A DNA stretch of 64,000 bases from JAMXLO01 sp963776505 (GCA_963776505.1 CAVZNH010000027.1:1-64000); one strand, 5' to 3'; counted from the first letter of the stretch, positions 35,529 to 44,599 are shown. The notes: generated from the sequence alone by a model not told the origin. Numbers and translations: made by a program.

Positions 35529-36776
35529 TCAACCCCTTCGCCGTCGCGCAACAAGCACGAGCGCCGCCCCGGCAAGTTGCAGCGCCATGCAAAGCCCGAG
35601 CGCGGCGCCGTAGGAGCCTGTGGCGTCCCGCGCCAGGCCAAGCATTGTCGGTCCGAACGCCAACGTCGCCTGGCCAACCATCGAGGCGAGACCGACCACA
35701 AGGCCGAATGACTGCGGCGCGAACTCGCGCTGGATGATGAGCGCGGGCAGCGTGATCACGTTGCCAACGGAAAGCCCGAACACCACGCTGCCGATGTACA
35801 ACGCTGCATTCTGATCCGGCAGCACCAGCATCAGGCCCAGGCCCAGTGCCTGCGATGCGAAGCAGGCGGCCGCGGCGACGCGCTGGTTCATCCAGTCGAT
35901 CAGCGGCGCGAAGGCGAGCCGTCCCGCCGCCGCCGCGATCGCGGTTGCGCCGATGGCAAGGCCGGCACCGTTGCTGCCGAGATGCGGCAACAGGAACGCC
36001 ACCTGATGCACGATGAACCCGACCTGTGCCGCGAGTGCCAGGGCGAACGGCAGGGCAACCGACCAAAAGTGCAGGCTGCACAGCGCCTGCGCCTGGTTGC
36101 GATACGCGGTGAGCTCACCGTGTGCCGCCAGCGACGCCCCGCGCGATGCGCCCACATGGTCGATCGATGCAACACGCCCCACGCCGGCGAATACCATCGG
36201 CAGCAGAACCACCAGCCCGCCAAGCGCGATCATCAGCACGGCCTGTTCCAGGCCCATGCGGGGGACCAGCCGCACCAGCAGCGGTGCGATGGTGAAGCCG
36301 CCGGCGCTTGCACCGGTGAGTGCCAGGCTGAGCGCAAGCCCGCGCCTTGCATCGAACCAGTAGGCCAGTGCCGTGGCGATTGCGGTGGTGGTCGTGCCCG
36401 CCCAGCCGACCGCCATGACAATGCTGCACAAATAGAGCTGCCAAGGCGCCTGCACACGGCTCAGGCCGATCGCGCTGACCGCCATGATCACGACACCGCC
36501 GGCCAGCAGCAGCCGCGGACCCAGCACCTCGATCGCACGATGCACGCGCGACAGCAGCAGGGCACCGGTCAGGTAGTTCACTGTGGTTGCCGAGGCGATC
36601 AGCGAGGACGGCCAGCCACGTGTCGCGTGCAGGTCGGCGAGATAGACCGACTGGCCATAGAAGCCGAAGCCCCAGGCGAAGGTCGCCACGCAGAAGCACA
36701 CCAGCACGACTGACCAGCCCTGACGGAACTCGCTCGCCGAGGCCTGGGTGGATTGGGAAATCGCAAGTTCGCTCAT
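35529..36776 (-). CDS. MFS transporter, tandem with 34233-35459
   Basis: Twelve-helix carrier of 415 residues beginning MSELAISQSTQASASEF. Helix 1 is VVLVCFCVATFAWGFGFYGQ; the segment GQSVYLADLHATRGWPSSL is common in monocarboxylate-type MFS carriers. An in-frame ATG at 36824 would add 16 residues; neither start has a strong ribosome-binding site. It is divergent from the GcvA-like regulator gene at 36858, which probably controls it and the following MFS gene. Confidence 0.85.
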   Translation of the reverse strand: MSELAISQSTQASASEFRQGWSVVLVCFCVATFAWGFGFYGQSVYLADLHATRGWPSSLIASATTVNYLTGALLLSRVHRAIEVLGPRLLLAGGVVIMAVSAIGLSRVQAPWQLYLCSIVMAVGWAGTTTTAIATALAYWFDARRGLALSLALTGASAGGFTIAPLLVRLVPRMGLEQAVLMIALGGLVVLLPMVFAGVGRVASIDHVGASRGASLAAHGELTAYRNQAQALCSLHFWSVALPFALALAAQVGFIVHQVAFLLPHLGSNGAGLAIGATAIAAAAGRLAFAPLIDWMNQRVAAAACFASQALGLGLMLVLPDQNAALYIGSVVFGLSVGNVITLPALIIQREFAPQSFGLVVGLASMVGQATLAFGPTMLGLARDATGSYGAALGLCMALQLAGAALVLVARRRRG

Positions 36777-36857
36777 ACGCCCCAAGCTGTGATTGGGCGC
36801 GCCGCTGAACAAACGATTCTTCATGGCCGGTTCGGTTCAGAATAACTATCTTGAGCC

Positions 36858-37784
36858 ATGCCCGGCCTGCCGCCCCTCAACGCCCTGCGCGCCTTCGAGG
36901 CCTCCGCCCGTCACCTCAGCATGAAGGAGGCGGCGACCGAGCTCTCGGTGACGCCAGGCGCGGTGAGCCAGTTGGTCCGCGGACTGGAGCAGCGGCTCGG
37001 CACGCAGTTGTTCCGCCGCGGCAACCGCTCGCTGGTGCTGACCGAGGCGGGGCAGAGCTACTTCGTGCCGATCCGCCACGCATTTCGCGAGATTGGCGAG
37101 GCGACGCGACGGCTGCGCGCGCTGCCGAACGCCGGCGTGCTGACCGTCAGTGCGCCGCCGGCGTTCGCCGCCTCATGGCTGGTGCCGCGGCTCGGCGCCT
37201 TCCGCGCGCGTCACGCCGATATCGAGCTCAACATCGCCACCACGCGCGGTCTGGCGAATTTCGTCGCTGACGGAGTGGACGTGGCGATCCGTCATGGCCT
37301 CGGGCGCTATCCCGGGCTGCACTGCGACCGCATCGCCAGCATCGCCATGATACCGGTGTGCAGTCCGCGGTTTCTTGCCTCACTCGGCGATCGCAGGCCG
37401 CGAACTCCGACCGACCTGATCGGCCTGCCACTCCTGCACGACGAGGATCGCCAGGACTGGGCGCTGTGGTTTCAGGCGCAGGGCGTGGCCGATCTGGGAC
37501 GCGCGGCCTCGAGCGGCATCAGCTTCGACGACCAGATGCTGCTGATCCGCGCCGCGGCATCGCATCAGGGCATCGCGCTGGTGACCGAGACACTGGCCCG
37601 GGCGGAGCTCAGCCAGGGCGGGCTTGTGCGCGCGCTGGACGTCGCCTGGCCGCAGGAGTTTGCCTATTGGCTGGTCTATCCTCGGGCCACCGCCGACCAG
37701 CCAAAGATCCTCGCCTTCCGCGACTGGCTGATCAGCGAGCGCGCGCGTCCAGCCAGGCGAGCAGCGCAGGGCCGTACGCCCTGA
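36858..37784 (+). CDS. LysR-family regulator, GcvA-like
   Basis: DNA-binding regulator of 308 residues. The opening PGLPPLNALRAFEASARHLS and the helix-turn-helix MKEAATELSVTPGAVSQLVR (about 22-41) are typical of the GcvA/AmpR subgroup. The effector domain follows with VSAPPAFAASWLVPRLGAF. It is divergent from the tandem MFS genes, its likely targets. Its last 53 bases overlap the 3' end of the convergent N-demethylase gene. Confidence 0.88.
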   Translation: MPGLPPLNALRAFEASARHLSMKEAATELSVTPGAVSQLVRGLEQRLGTQLFRRGNRSLVLTEAGQSYFVPIRHAFREIGEATRRLRALPNAGVLTVSAPPAFAASWLVPRLGAFRARHADIELNIATTRGLANFVADGVDVAIRHGLGRYPGLHCDRIASIAMIPVCSPRFLASLGDRRPRTPTDLIGLPLLHDEDRQDWALWFQAQGVADLGRAASSGISFDDQMLLIRAAASHQGIALVTETLARAELSQGGLVRALDVAWPQEFAYWLVYPRATADQPKILAFRDWLISERARPARRAAQGRTP

Positions 37785-38634
37785 GGCTCTTGTAGTGCAC
37801 CGTCGCCTCCGGCAGCGCACGCACCGCTTCGGCGAGCCGTGACGCGGCCTCGGGCGTCGTGATGGCACGCGCCATCTTGTAGGAGTGCACGCGGATGCCG
37901 AACAGGATCGCGCCCGACTGCGGCAGGCGGCGAAGCGTCTGACGCTCGACGCGTAGGTGAAGGCTCTCGCCAGCATTGTCCGGCGTGACAGCCGTATTCG
38001 TCTGCTCGCGCCACTTGCCGGCGGGTTGAAACATCGCCGGATCGTCGAGCACCGACCAGTTGAGCCGCGACGCGATGTGGCCCGGTTTCACCTTCGCCAT
38101 GAATCGATCGACCGGATTGGCAAGACGCTCGGCATAGAACGGCACTCGCCCATGCACCGAAACCAGCGGCTTGCCCAGTTTCTCGTGCAGTCGCCAACGG
38201 CTGGGAAAGCACAGCAGCGCGGCGGTGAAGATCGGCCCTTCGTCGCTCTGCTGGATGATGCACAGGTCCTCCTGCACCAGCCTGCCGGCGAGTTCCAGCG
38301 GATCGCATGCAGGCTCGCCGAGGTCCCAGACTTCGCCGGTCAGCACGTTGAGCAAGCGATCGCCGTCGCGCGAGAACCACTGCGGGACATACGTCGTCAG
38401 ATTGGCCACAACCTCACGCAATGTCTCGGCGCGCGCTGCGTCGGACTCAGGCAGCGTACCGAAAACCTGCTCATGCTGCTCTGCCAGCAGGCTGCATCGC
38501 TCCGCCATCTCGTCGCTGTAGCGCGCATCGATTTCGAACCAGGCGCCTTCGGGCACCGTGGTGAGTGCCATCGCCATGCGGTACGGGCCGCTTTCGAACG
38601 GCAGATAGACGGTCTCAGGCGGCAGCGGTCGCAT
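37732..38634 (-). CDS. haem-dependent oxidative N-demethylase-like protein (DUF3445)
   Basis: Protein of 300 residues with DUF3445 features: an N-terminal PFESGPYRMAMALTTVPEG, EDLCIIQQSDEGPIFTAALL, then CFPSRWRLHEKLGKPLVSVH and PVPFYAERLANPVDRF-type sequence, and RQTLRRLPQSGAILFGIRVH near the end. Characterised relatives are haem-containing subunits that oxidatively demethylate dimethylamine or similar secondary amines. No electron-transfer or other methylamine genes adjoin it. ATG 38634 fits the family N-terminus. It is divergent from the acyltransferase gene (38780). Confidence 0.8.
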   Translation of the reverse strand: MRPLPPETVYLPFESGPYRMAMALTTVPEGAWFEIDARYSDEMAERCSLLAEQHEQVFGTLPESDAARAETLREVVANLTTYVPQWFSRDGDRLLNVLTGEVWDLGEPACDPLELAGRLVQEDLCIIQQSDEGPIFTAALLCFPSRWRLHEKLGKPLVSVHGRVPFYAERLANPVDRFMAKVKPGHIASRLNWSVLDDPAMFQPAGKWREQTNTAVTPDNAGESLHLRVERQTLRRLPQSGAILFGIRVHSYKMARAITTPEAASRLAEAVRALPEATVHYKSLRAYGPALLAWLDARAR

Positions 38635-38779
38635 CACCCATTCTTGCCGAACCGTACTGCGACCGTCGAGGTCGCCCGCAGCCACAAATCTGGCCCTCCC
38701 CTCACGGCCCGTTAATCGCCGTCTGCCAGTCTGGCGATGCGGCCTGGCGCTGCGGCACATCGATGCGCGGTGAGGAGTG

Positions 38780-39991
38780 ATGGCCCGCGAGATCAGAAGT
38801 CTCACCGGACTGCGCGGCGTGGCGGCCCTCATCGTCGTCAACTACCATTTCACCCAGAATTTTGCTGTCGAGCCTTCGAGGCTGCATGCCCTGGCACTGC
38901 GCGGCTACCTGGCGGTGGACGTATTCTTCGTGCTCAGCGGCTTCGTCCTGGCGCACACCTGCGGCCGGATGTTCGTCTCCGGCTGCACCGCCACCGCCTA
39001 TCGGGCGTTCCTGCTGCGCCGGGTGGCGCGGATCATGCCGCTGTATGCCGTTGCAACAGCCGTGGTGCTGGCGGAGATCGCTGCGGCAGGTTTCCGCCTG
39101 CCTGGCTGGGAGAACCCGGCCGGCGTGATCCTCGCCAATCTCCTGCTGATCCAGGCCTGGAGCCTCGCCCCATCGATCGTCGCGGCGTCGTGGTCGGTCA
39201 GCACCGAGGTCGCCGCCTATCTGGCGTTCCCCCTCCTGCTGCGACTGACGGTGTTCGCCGGCCGCGGCCGCGCCGTGGACAGCCTGCTGATGGCGTCCCT
39301 GCTGGTGATCCTCGCCGCGATCGGGGGTCGCATACTCGGCCCGGCCACCAACGGCGCGCTCGACCTCAGTGACGGGACGACCCCATGGCCGCTGCTGCGC
39401 TGCCTGGGCGGCTTCATGTTGGGTCTGCTGACATTCCGGCTGGCGCAGATCGAGCGAACCATGACCCTGGCGGCCAATGACTGGTGGGTCGTAGCGGTCA
39501 TCGCTGCATTCGGGCTTGCGCTTTGGTCAGGGCTTCCCGATCTCGCGGTGTATCCCTGCCTGCCGCTGATCGTCCTCATCGCTGCCACAGACAGGCGACT
39601 GCCGGCCTGCCTGCTGGCCAATCGCCCGGTACGCTGGCTGGGCGAATGCTCCTACGCGGTCTATCTGCTGCACGGTGAGGTCATCCGCCACACGATGCGC
39701 CTACTGCGGCCGCACTTGGCGATCGACGCGAGCGGAATGGGACGCGTGATCGGCGGCCTGTGCATCATGCTCGTTCTGCTGAGCCTGGCAGCCGCGTCGC
39801 ACCGCTGGATCGAGGTGCCCGCCCGCCAGTTCCTACGCAACCTGCACCGCGACAAGCCGCCTCGGCGTAAGCGCGGCGCTCAGATCACACCCTTCGCGCG
39901 CAGCGTCGCCAGCGCGTCGGCATCGAGCCCGAGCCGATCGGCAAGCACCGCATCGGTGTGCTCGCCCAACAACGGCGGTGGAATACGGTAA
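38780..39991 (+). CDS. acyltransferase 3 family membrane protein (OafA/YrhL-like)
   Basis: Integral membrane O-acyltransferase of 403 residues with about ten helices. The family start REIRSLTGLRGVAALIVVNYHF holds the conserved His, shown here in part: LTGLRGVAALIVVNYHF. FFVLSGFVLAHTCGRMFVSG and SWSVSTEVAAYLAFPLL follow. Such enzymes O-acetylate polysaccharides or lipids at the inner membrane. ATG 38780 follows GAGGAG. The last 112 bases overlap the CoA-transferase gene on the other strand, and the C-terminus there is Ser/Ala/Arg low complexity. A stop at about 39866 in another frame would avoid the overlap, so a late indel is possible. Confidence 0.82.
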   Translation: MAREIRSLTGLRGVAALIVVNYHFTQNFAVEPSRLHALALRGYLAVDVFFVLSGFVLAHTCGRMFVSGCTATAYRAFLLRRVARIMPLYAVATAVVLAEIAAAGFRLPGWENPAGVILANLLLIQAWSLAPSIVAASWSVSTEVAAYLAFPLLLRLTVFAGRGRAVDSLLMASLLVILAAIGGRILGPATNGALDLSDGTTPWPLLRCLGGFMLGLLTFRLAQIERTMTLAANDWWVVAVIAAFGLALWSGLPDLAVYPCLPLIVLIAATDRRLPACLLANRPVRWLGECSYAVYLLHGEVIRHTMRLLRPHLAIDASGMGRVIGGLCIMLVLLSLAAASHRWIEVPARQFLRNLHRDKPPRRKRGAQITPFARSVASASASSPSRSASTASVCSPNNGGGIR

Positions 39992-41115
39992 TCCGGCGGC
40001 GTCTCCGACAGACGCACCGGATTGGCGATCACCTTCACCGTCTCGCCCGATCCGTGCGCCATCTCGCGCACCACGCCACGCGCCATCACATGCGGATCGG
40101 CAAACACCTCCGACAGCTTGTTGATCGGCCCGCAGCCGATCTTCAAAGCCTCCAGCCGCTCCACCCACCACGTGGTCTGTTGCTGCTGCATCACCGGCGT
40201 CAGTGTGTCGGTGACGAGTTGCCGGTTCTCTACCCGCGCCGCGTTGGTGGCGAACCGCGCATCCTCCAGCAGATGCGTCAACGCGAACGCCTCGCAGAAC
40301 CGCTTGAACGTCGGGTCATTGCCGATCGACAGCACGATGTGCCCGTCCGCGGTTGGAAACACCTGATACGGCACGATGTTGGGATGCTGGTTGCCGAGCC
40401 GCGCCGGGTTCTCGCCGGTCGCCAGGTAGTTCATTCCCTGGTTCGCCAGCCACGCCACATGCGTGTCCAGCATGCCGATGTCGATCTGCTGTCCCTGCCC
40501 TGTCGCATCGCGATGCCGCAGCGCGGCCAGTATGCCGATGCAGCCGTACAGTCCTGCGAACAGATCGGCGACCGGCACGCCCACCTTCTGCGGCAAACCG
40601 TCCGGCTCGCCGGTCAGGCTCATCACGCCGCCCATCGCCTGGATCAGCAAATCATAGCCCGGCCGCGGCGCATATGGCCCCGTCTGCCCAAAGCCGGTGA
40701 TCGAGCAATAGATCAGCCGCGGAAACTTCGCGTGCAGATCTTCATACCCAAGCCCGTACTTCGCCAGCGCGCCGACCTTGAAGTTCTCCACCAGGATGTC
40801 GCACTGCGCGATCAGCTGCCGCGCGATCGCTTGACCTTCCGGCTGTGCGATGTCCAGCGTGACCGAGCGCTTGTTGCGGTTCACCCCGACAAAATACGCG
40901 CTCTCCTTTGTCCCCGGCATGTACGGCGGCGCGAAGCCTCGTGTGTCGTCGCCGGCACCGGGCCGCTCGATCTTGATCACGTCGGCACCGAGATCGGCCA
41001 GCATCTGCGCGCAGGTCGGCCCCGCCAGCACGCGCGTCAGGTCGAACACGCGCAGGCCCCTCAGGGGACCCGTGGGAAGTGGTCCGGTGGGTTGCGCACC
41101 AATGGGTTCAGTCAT
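39880..41115 (-). CDS. class III CoA-transferase (CaiB/BaiF family)
   Basis: CoA-transferase of 411 residues. It begins with the family block LRGLRVFDLTRVLAGPTCAQ and has ADVIKIERPGAGDDTRGFAP, NRNKRSVTLDI and the catalytic Asp in IGMLDTHVAWLAN. ATG 41115 follows GGAGAG; a Pro/Gly-rich N-terminal tail precedes the domain. Such enzymes transfer CoA between carboxylic acids (formyl-CoA:oxalate, succinyl-CoA:acid). It is divergent from an MFS gene (78-bp gap), so uptake and activation of one acid is a reasonable inference. Confidence 0.9.
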   Translation of the reverse strand: MTEPIGAQPTGPLPTGPLRGLRVFDLTRVLAGPTCAQMLADLGADVIKIERPGAGDDTRGFAPPYMPGTKESAYFVGVNRNKRSVTLDIAQPEGQAIARQLIAQCDILVENFKVGALAKYGLGYEDLHAKFPRLIYCSITGFGQTGPYAPRPGYDLLIQAMGGVMSLTGEPDGLPQKVGVPVADLFAGLYGCIGILAALRHRDATGQGQQIDIGMLDTHVAWLANQGMNYLATGENPARLGNQHPNIVPYQVFPTADGHIVLSIGNDPTFKRFCEAFALTHLLEDARFATNAARVENRQLVTDTLTPVMQQQQTTWWVERLEALKIGCGPINKLSEVFADPHVMARGVVREMAHGSGETVKVIANPVRLSETPPDYRIPPPLLGEHTDAVLADRLGLDADALATLRAKGVI

Positions 41116-41193
41116 TCGTCTCTCCGCCTTGTCGGGCCGCCGGAGCGGGTCCATACCGCCCTGCCGCTTATACCCCGGGAGGAGATGCCGGCA

Positions 41194-42441
41194 ATGCCGG
41201 ACACCATGGCGCCGCAGCGCGCGGCCAGCATCGAGAGCCGCGCGTCATGGACTGCGGCCTGCCTCACACTCGGCATCCTGTCGATCTCCTACGGCTCGCC
41301 GCTGCTGGTGGTGGTCGGCTTGAAGCCGATCCAGGAGACACTAGGGACCGATCGCTCCGTCGTGGCGCTCGCTGGCGCGTTGGTCTGGGTCGGCACCGGT
41401 CTCGGCGGCATCATGATGGGCTGGCTCGCGGATCGCATCGGCATCCGCTCTACCGTAATGATTGGCGCGGTCATGATGGCGGCCGGCCTTGCAGTCTCCT
41501 CCATCGGCAGCGTGTGGGCGCTGTACGTCGGGCACGGCCTGCTGATCGGCCTGGTCGGCAACGGCGCGATCTATGCGCCACTCGTGGTCTACGTCACCCG
41601 CTGGTTCGACCGCCGACGCGGCTCGGCGCTGGCGCTGATCTCATCCGGGCAGTACATCGCCGGAATTGTCTGGCCGACGGTATTCGAGCGCGGCATCGCA
41701 AGGTACGGCTGGCCGACCACCATGCTGGCGTACTCGGGCGTGGTGATCGCGGTGATCCTGCCGCTGGCACTGCTGTTTCTGCGGCCCGCACCCGAGGCGC
41801 ACGCCATGCACGCCCGCTCCACCGACCCGCGTAAGGGCGAGCCGGTACTCGGCATGCCGCCCAATCTCGTACTGGCGCTGATCTGCATCGCAGCGTTCTT
41901 CTGCTGCATTCCGATGGCGGTGCCGAACGGGCACCTGGTGGCGTTCTGCAGCGACCTCGGCATTCCACCGGCACACGGCGCGGCGATGCTGTCGGTGTTG
42001 CTCGCCTGCGCATTCTTGAGCCGGCAGTTCTGGGGCATGCTGGCCGATCGCATCGGCGGGTTGCGCGCGGTGATGGCAGGATCGGCCTGTCAGGCCGTGG
42101 CGATCGGCGCCTTCCTGCTGACACAGAACGAGATAGGCCTGTTCGCCGTATCCGCCGCCTTCGGGCTTGGCTTCTCCGGCATCATCCCATCCTACGTCGT
42201 GGCGATCCGCGAACTGTTCCCGGCATCCGAGGCGTCGTGGCGCGTGCCGACCTTCTTCTTTCTCGGCATGGGCGGCATGGCGTTTGGAAGCTGGCTCGCC
42301 GGCGAGCTGTATGACCATTACGGCTTCTACGCACCCGCGTTCGGCGTCGGCGTGTTCTTCAACGCCGCCAACCTGGCCATGATCGGGTTTCTGGTGTCGC
42401 GGCAGCGTGGCCAACAACGGCTGGCTTTCGCCTACCGCTAG
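41194..42441 (+). CDS. MFS transporter divergent from the CoA-transferase gene
   Basis: Twelve-helix carrier of 415 residues. Motif A is GWLADRIGIRSTVMIGAVMM and the second half has GMLADRIGGLRAVMAG. ATG 41194 is preferred because GGGAGGAG ends nine bases before it; ATG 41185 directly abuts that sequence. The open frame continues far upstream, but that stretch is antisense to the CoA-transferase gene. Resembles oxalate/formate-type or monocarboxylate carriers. Substrate unknown. Confidence 0.87.
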   Translation: MPDTMAPQRAASIESRASWTAACLTLGILSISYGSPLLVVVGLKPIQETLGTDRSVVALAGALVWVGTGLGGIMMGWLADRIGIRSTVMIGAVMMAAGLAVSSIGSVWALYVGHGLLIGLVGNGAIYAPLVVYVTRWFDRRRGSALALISSGQYIAGIVWPTVFERGIARYGWPTTMLAYSGVVIAVILPLALLFLRPAPEAHAMHARSTDPRKGEPVLGMPPNLVLALICIAAFFCCIPMAVPNGHLVAFCSDLGIPPAHGAAMLSVLLACAFLSRQFWGMLADRIGGLRAVMAGSACQAVAIGAFLLTQNEIGLFAVSAAFGLGFSGIIPSYVVAIRELFPASEASWRVPTFFFLGMGGMAFGSWLAGELYDHYGFYAPAFGVGVFFNAANLAMIGFLVSRQRGQQRLAFAYR

Positions 42442-42462
42442 CGGCAGGTCACCAACTGAGTG

Positions 42463-42777
42463 TCAGCGGCGCCCGCGATCGGATCGTGGGGCAAATCCCC
42501 GCGGTCGCTTGTCCGCATCGCGAACACGCTGAGGATCGTGCGATGGCTCAGGCGCCTGCGTGCGGGTACCGCGATCTTCGGCGCCGACCGCCACCATCTG
42601 GTGCTCGCTGACCGTGCGTTCCTGACCGTCGCCTACGCGCTTTACTCGATATTGGCAGACATTGGCCTCGGCAGGCAGCTTGCGGGAAATCGTGTGGATG
42701 TCCCACGGACTGCTTTCGGCGTACCTGTCCAGGGTCAGCCGTACACGACTGCCCACTCCGAACTTGTGTGACACCAT
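42463..42777 (-). CDS. small conserved hypothetical protein downstream of cspA
   Basis: Protein of 104 residues. The N-terminal half looks folded and beta-rich (KFGVGSRVRLTLDRYAES, DIHTISRKLPAEANVCQYRV, KRVGDGQERTVSEHQMVAV), the C-terminal half is Arg/Asp-rich and probably disordered. I recall similar short alphaproteobacterial proteins but no function. ATG 42777 has GGAG ten bases upstream. It lies 62 bp after cspA on the same strand and may share its transcript. Confidence 0.65.
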   Translation of the reverse strand: MVSHKFGVGSRVRLTLDRYAESSPWDIHTISRKLPAEANVCQYRVKRVGDGQERTVSEHQMVAVGAEDRGTRTQAPEPSHDPQRVRDADKRPRGFAPRSDRGRR

Positions 42778-42839
42778 CGGAGACACGCTCCAGCCCGATG
42801 AACTCATCCCCGCAGGATGCGGGGATGGTCGCCATCCGC

Positions 42840-43046
42840 TCAGGTAGCTTGCAGGTTGACCGCGGAAGTCTTGCCCTGCTGACCACGCTCGAGGTCGTAG
42901 CTGACCTTTTGGCCCTCGTTCAGTCCCGTGAGCCCTGCCCGCTCCACCGCCGAGATATGCACGAAGACATCCTTCGAGCCATCATCCGGCTGAATGAAAC
43001 CGTAGCCCTTCTGCCCATTGAACCACTTGACCGTACCTGAAGACAT
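42840..43046 (-). CDS. cspA: cold-shock protein CspA family
   Basis: Single-domain nucleic-acid-binding protein of 68 residues. It starts SSGTVKWFNGQKGYGFI, with RNP1 (KGYGFI) and RNP2 (VFVHIS) both present, and ends GQQGKTSAVNLQAT. An RNA chaperone in the cytoplasm. ATG 43046 follows GGAG at eight bases. About 200 bp of untranslated sequence lies upstream, as is common for cold-shock genes. Confidence 0.92.
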   Translation of the reverse strand: MSSGTVKWFNGQKGYGFIQPDDGSKDVFVHISAVERAGLTGLNEGQKVSYDLERGQQGKTSAVNLQAT

Positions 43047-43217
43047 TACGTCACTCCGGGTAATATCGGCGATCCGCACTGTGCAGACCGTAGTACTTTT
43101 CATCCGAGATGCCCGATGCGACAAGGTCGCGTATGCGGATCTGGCCAAGAGTGACCCTGGCGAAAAGTGCCGAAGTCCGGATATGGGGAGGCCGGTCTGG
43201 ACTTGCGAGGGTCAATG

Positions 43218-43247
43218 ACACCGGGGCGTGAACAAATGTCCCGGTGT
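43218..43247 (-). terminator. candidate hairpin at the end of the dehydrogenase gene
   Basis: ACACCGGG (43218-43225) and CCCGGTGT (43240-43247) pair over 8 bp, 12 bp past the stop of the 43260-44168 gene. There is no clear T-tract, so it could instead be an upstream element of cspA. Confidence 0.4.
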
Positions 43248-43259
43248 AGCCAAGGCATA

Positions 43260-44168
43260 TCAGCCCTTGCCGAGATGCGTCCCCACCAGTCGCTCGCACA
43301 GCTTCGCCATCTCGGTGTGATCGGCGTCGGAACCGAACATCGCCTGTGCGGCGGTGACCATCTCCTTGGTGAGCGCCGACAGGGGCGCCGGCGTTTCGGT
43401 CTCGCGTCCAACCTGCAGCGCGATGGACAGGTCCTTCGCCAGCAGCCCCATTGTGAATCCAGCGTTGAACTTTCGTGAAAGCACGAACTGCTTGAACTTC
43501 TTCTGCGTCGAGTTGTTCATTCCCGTCGCCGCGTTCAGTACATCCACCATCACCGCCGGATCGAGGCCGAAGCGCTGGCCGATCAGCAGTGCCTCGATAC
43601 CGATCAGAAAGCCGCCGGCACTCACCAGGTTGTTCAGCGCCTTCATCGCCTGACCCGATCCGACGTCGCCGGTGCGCAGCACAGATGTGCCCATCGCCCG
43701 CAGTACCGACATCACCGAATCGATGATCGCCAAATCGCCACCCACCATGATCGCCAACTCGCCGGTCTTCGCGCGCGACACGCCGCCCGACACCGGAGCG
43801 TCGATCATGTGGCCGCCGAGTTCCATTACGCGTTCCGCCAGCATCTGCGTCACTGACGGCACGCCAGAGCTCATCTCGATTACCACGGTGCCCGGCTTCA
43901 TGCCGGCCATCACATTGTCATCGCCACTCGTCAGCACGTGCTCGACGATCGCGCTGGTCGGCAGCATGGTGATCACGACATCCGACGCAGCGGCGAGCTG
44001 ACGCAGGCTGTCGGGTGCGTCGCCGCCGATCTGCTGCACGAAGTTGTTGGCAACCTCGCGACGCGAGTCATTCACGTGCACGTCGAAGCCCGCCTTCACC
44101 AGGCAGGCCGCCATCGGCCATCCCATGTTGCCGACACCAACGAAACCGACGCTTGGCTTGGCCGCCAT
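43260..44168 (-). CDS. NAD(P)-dependent beta-hydroxyacid dehydrogenase (3-hydroxyisobutyrate dehydrogenase family)
   Basis: Enzyme of 302 residues. The NAD motif VGFVGVGNMGWPMAACLVKA opens the protein, the substrate-binding block IDAPVSGGVSRAKTGELAIM is at about 120-139, and the catalytic Lys lies in GSGQAMKALNNLVSAGG. It oxidises a 3-hydroxy acid or reduces a semialdehyde. Its ATG overlaps the stop of the carboxymuconolactone decarboxylase-like gene (ATGA), so they are coupled. Both lie divergent from the Rieske oxygenase at 44772. Confidence 0.9.
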   Translation of the reverse strand: MAAKPSVGFVGVGNMGWPMAACLVKAGFDVHVNDSRREVANNFVQQIGGDAPDSLRQLAAASDVVITMLPTSAIVEHVLTSGDDNVMAGMKPGTVVIEMSSGVPSVTQMLAERVMELGGHMIDAPVSGGVSRAKTGELAIMVGGDLAIIDSVMSVLRAMGTSVLRTGDVGSGQAMKALNNLVSAGGFLIGIEALLIGQRFGLDPAVMVDVLNAATGMNNSTQKKFKQFVLSRKFNAGFTMGLLAKDLSIALQVGRETETPAPLSALTKEMVTAAQAMFGSDADHTEMAKLCERLVGTHLGKG

Positions 44169-44599
44169 CAGTCGCTGCCCCCTTTGTTCCCTTGCGCGCT
44201 GTCCGCTTCCTTGAAGACTTCCGTGGCGATACGGAACGCCTCCAGACACGCCGGAATGCCGCAATACGCGCCGATCTGCAGCAGGATCTCCTTGATCTCG
44301 TCACGCGTCACGCCGTTGGTAAGTGCCGCGCGTAGATGCAACCGAAACTCCGAGCCGCGATTCAATGCGGCCAGCATCGTCAGATTGATCATGCTGCGCG
44401 TCTTGCGGGTAAGACCAGGACGCGTCCAGATCATGCCCCACGCGACTTCCGTGGTAATCTGCTGGAACGCAGCGTTGAAGTCGTCGGCGCGCGTCAGAGA
44501 ACCATCGACGTAGTCGCCGCCCAGCACATCGCGGCGCACCTCCAATCCCTTCTTGAACAGGTCGCTCTGGTATTCCGGGCGGTTGGGAATATCGGCCAT
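44168..44599 (-). CDS. carboxymuconolactone decarboxylase family protein
   Basis: AhpD/CMD-fold protein of 143 residues, the usual PcaC length. It has GLEVRRDVLGGDYVDGSL, WGMIWTRPGLTRKTRSMINL, and EIKEILLQIGAYCGIPACLE with one Cys rather than the CxxC of AhpD peroxidase-type members, favouring decarboxylase-like chemistry on a lactone. ATG 44599 follows GGAGG. It is first in an operon with the hydroxyacid dehydrogenase and divergent from a Rieske oxygenase, consistent with an aromatic-acid route. Confidence 0.88.
   Translation of the reverse strand: MADIPNRPEYQSDLFKKGLEVRRDVLGGDYVDGSLTRADDFNAAFQQITTEVAWGMIWTRPGLTRKTRSMINLTMLAALNRGSEFRLHLRAALTNGVTRDEIKEILLQIGAYCGIPACLEAFRIATEVFKEADSAQGNKGGSD

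Noticed and set aside
39958..41184. Long N-terminal extension of the MFS frame at 41194
   Set aside because: Entirely antisense to the CoA-transferase gene; His/Arg-rich composition.
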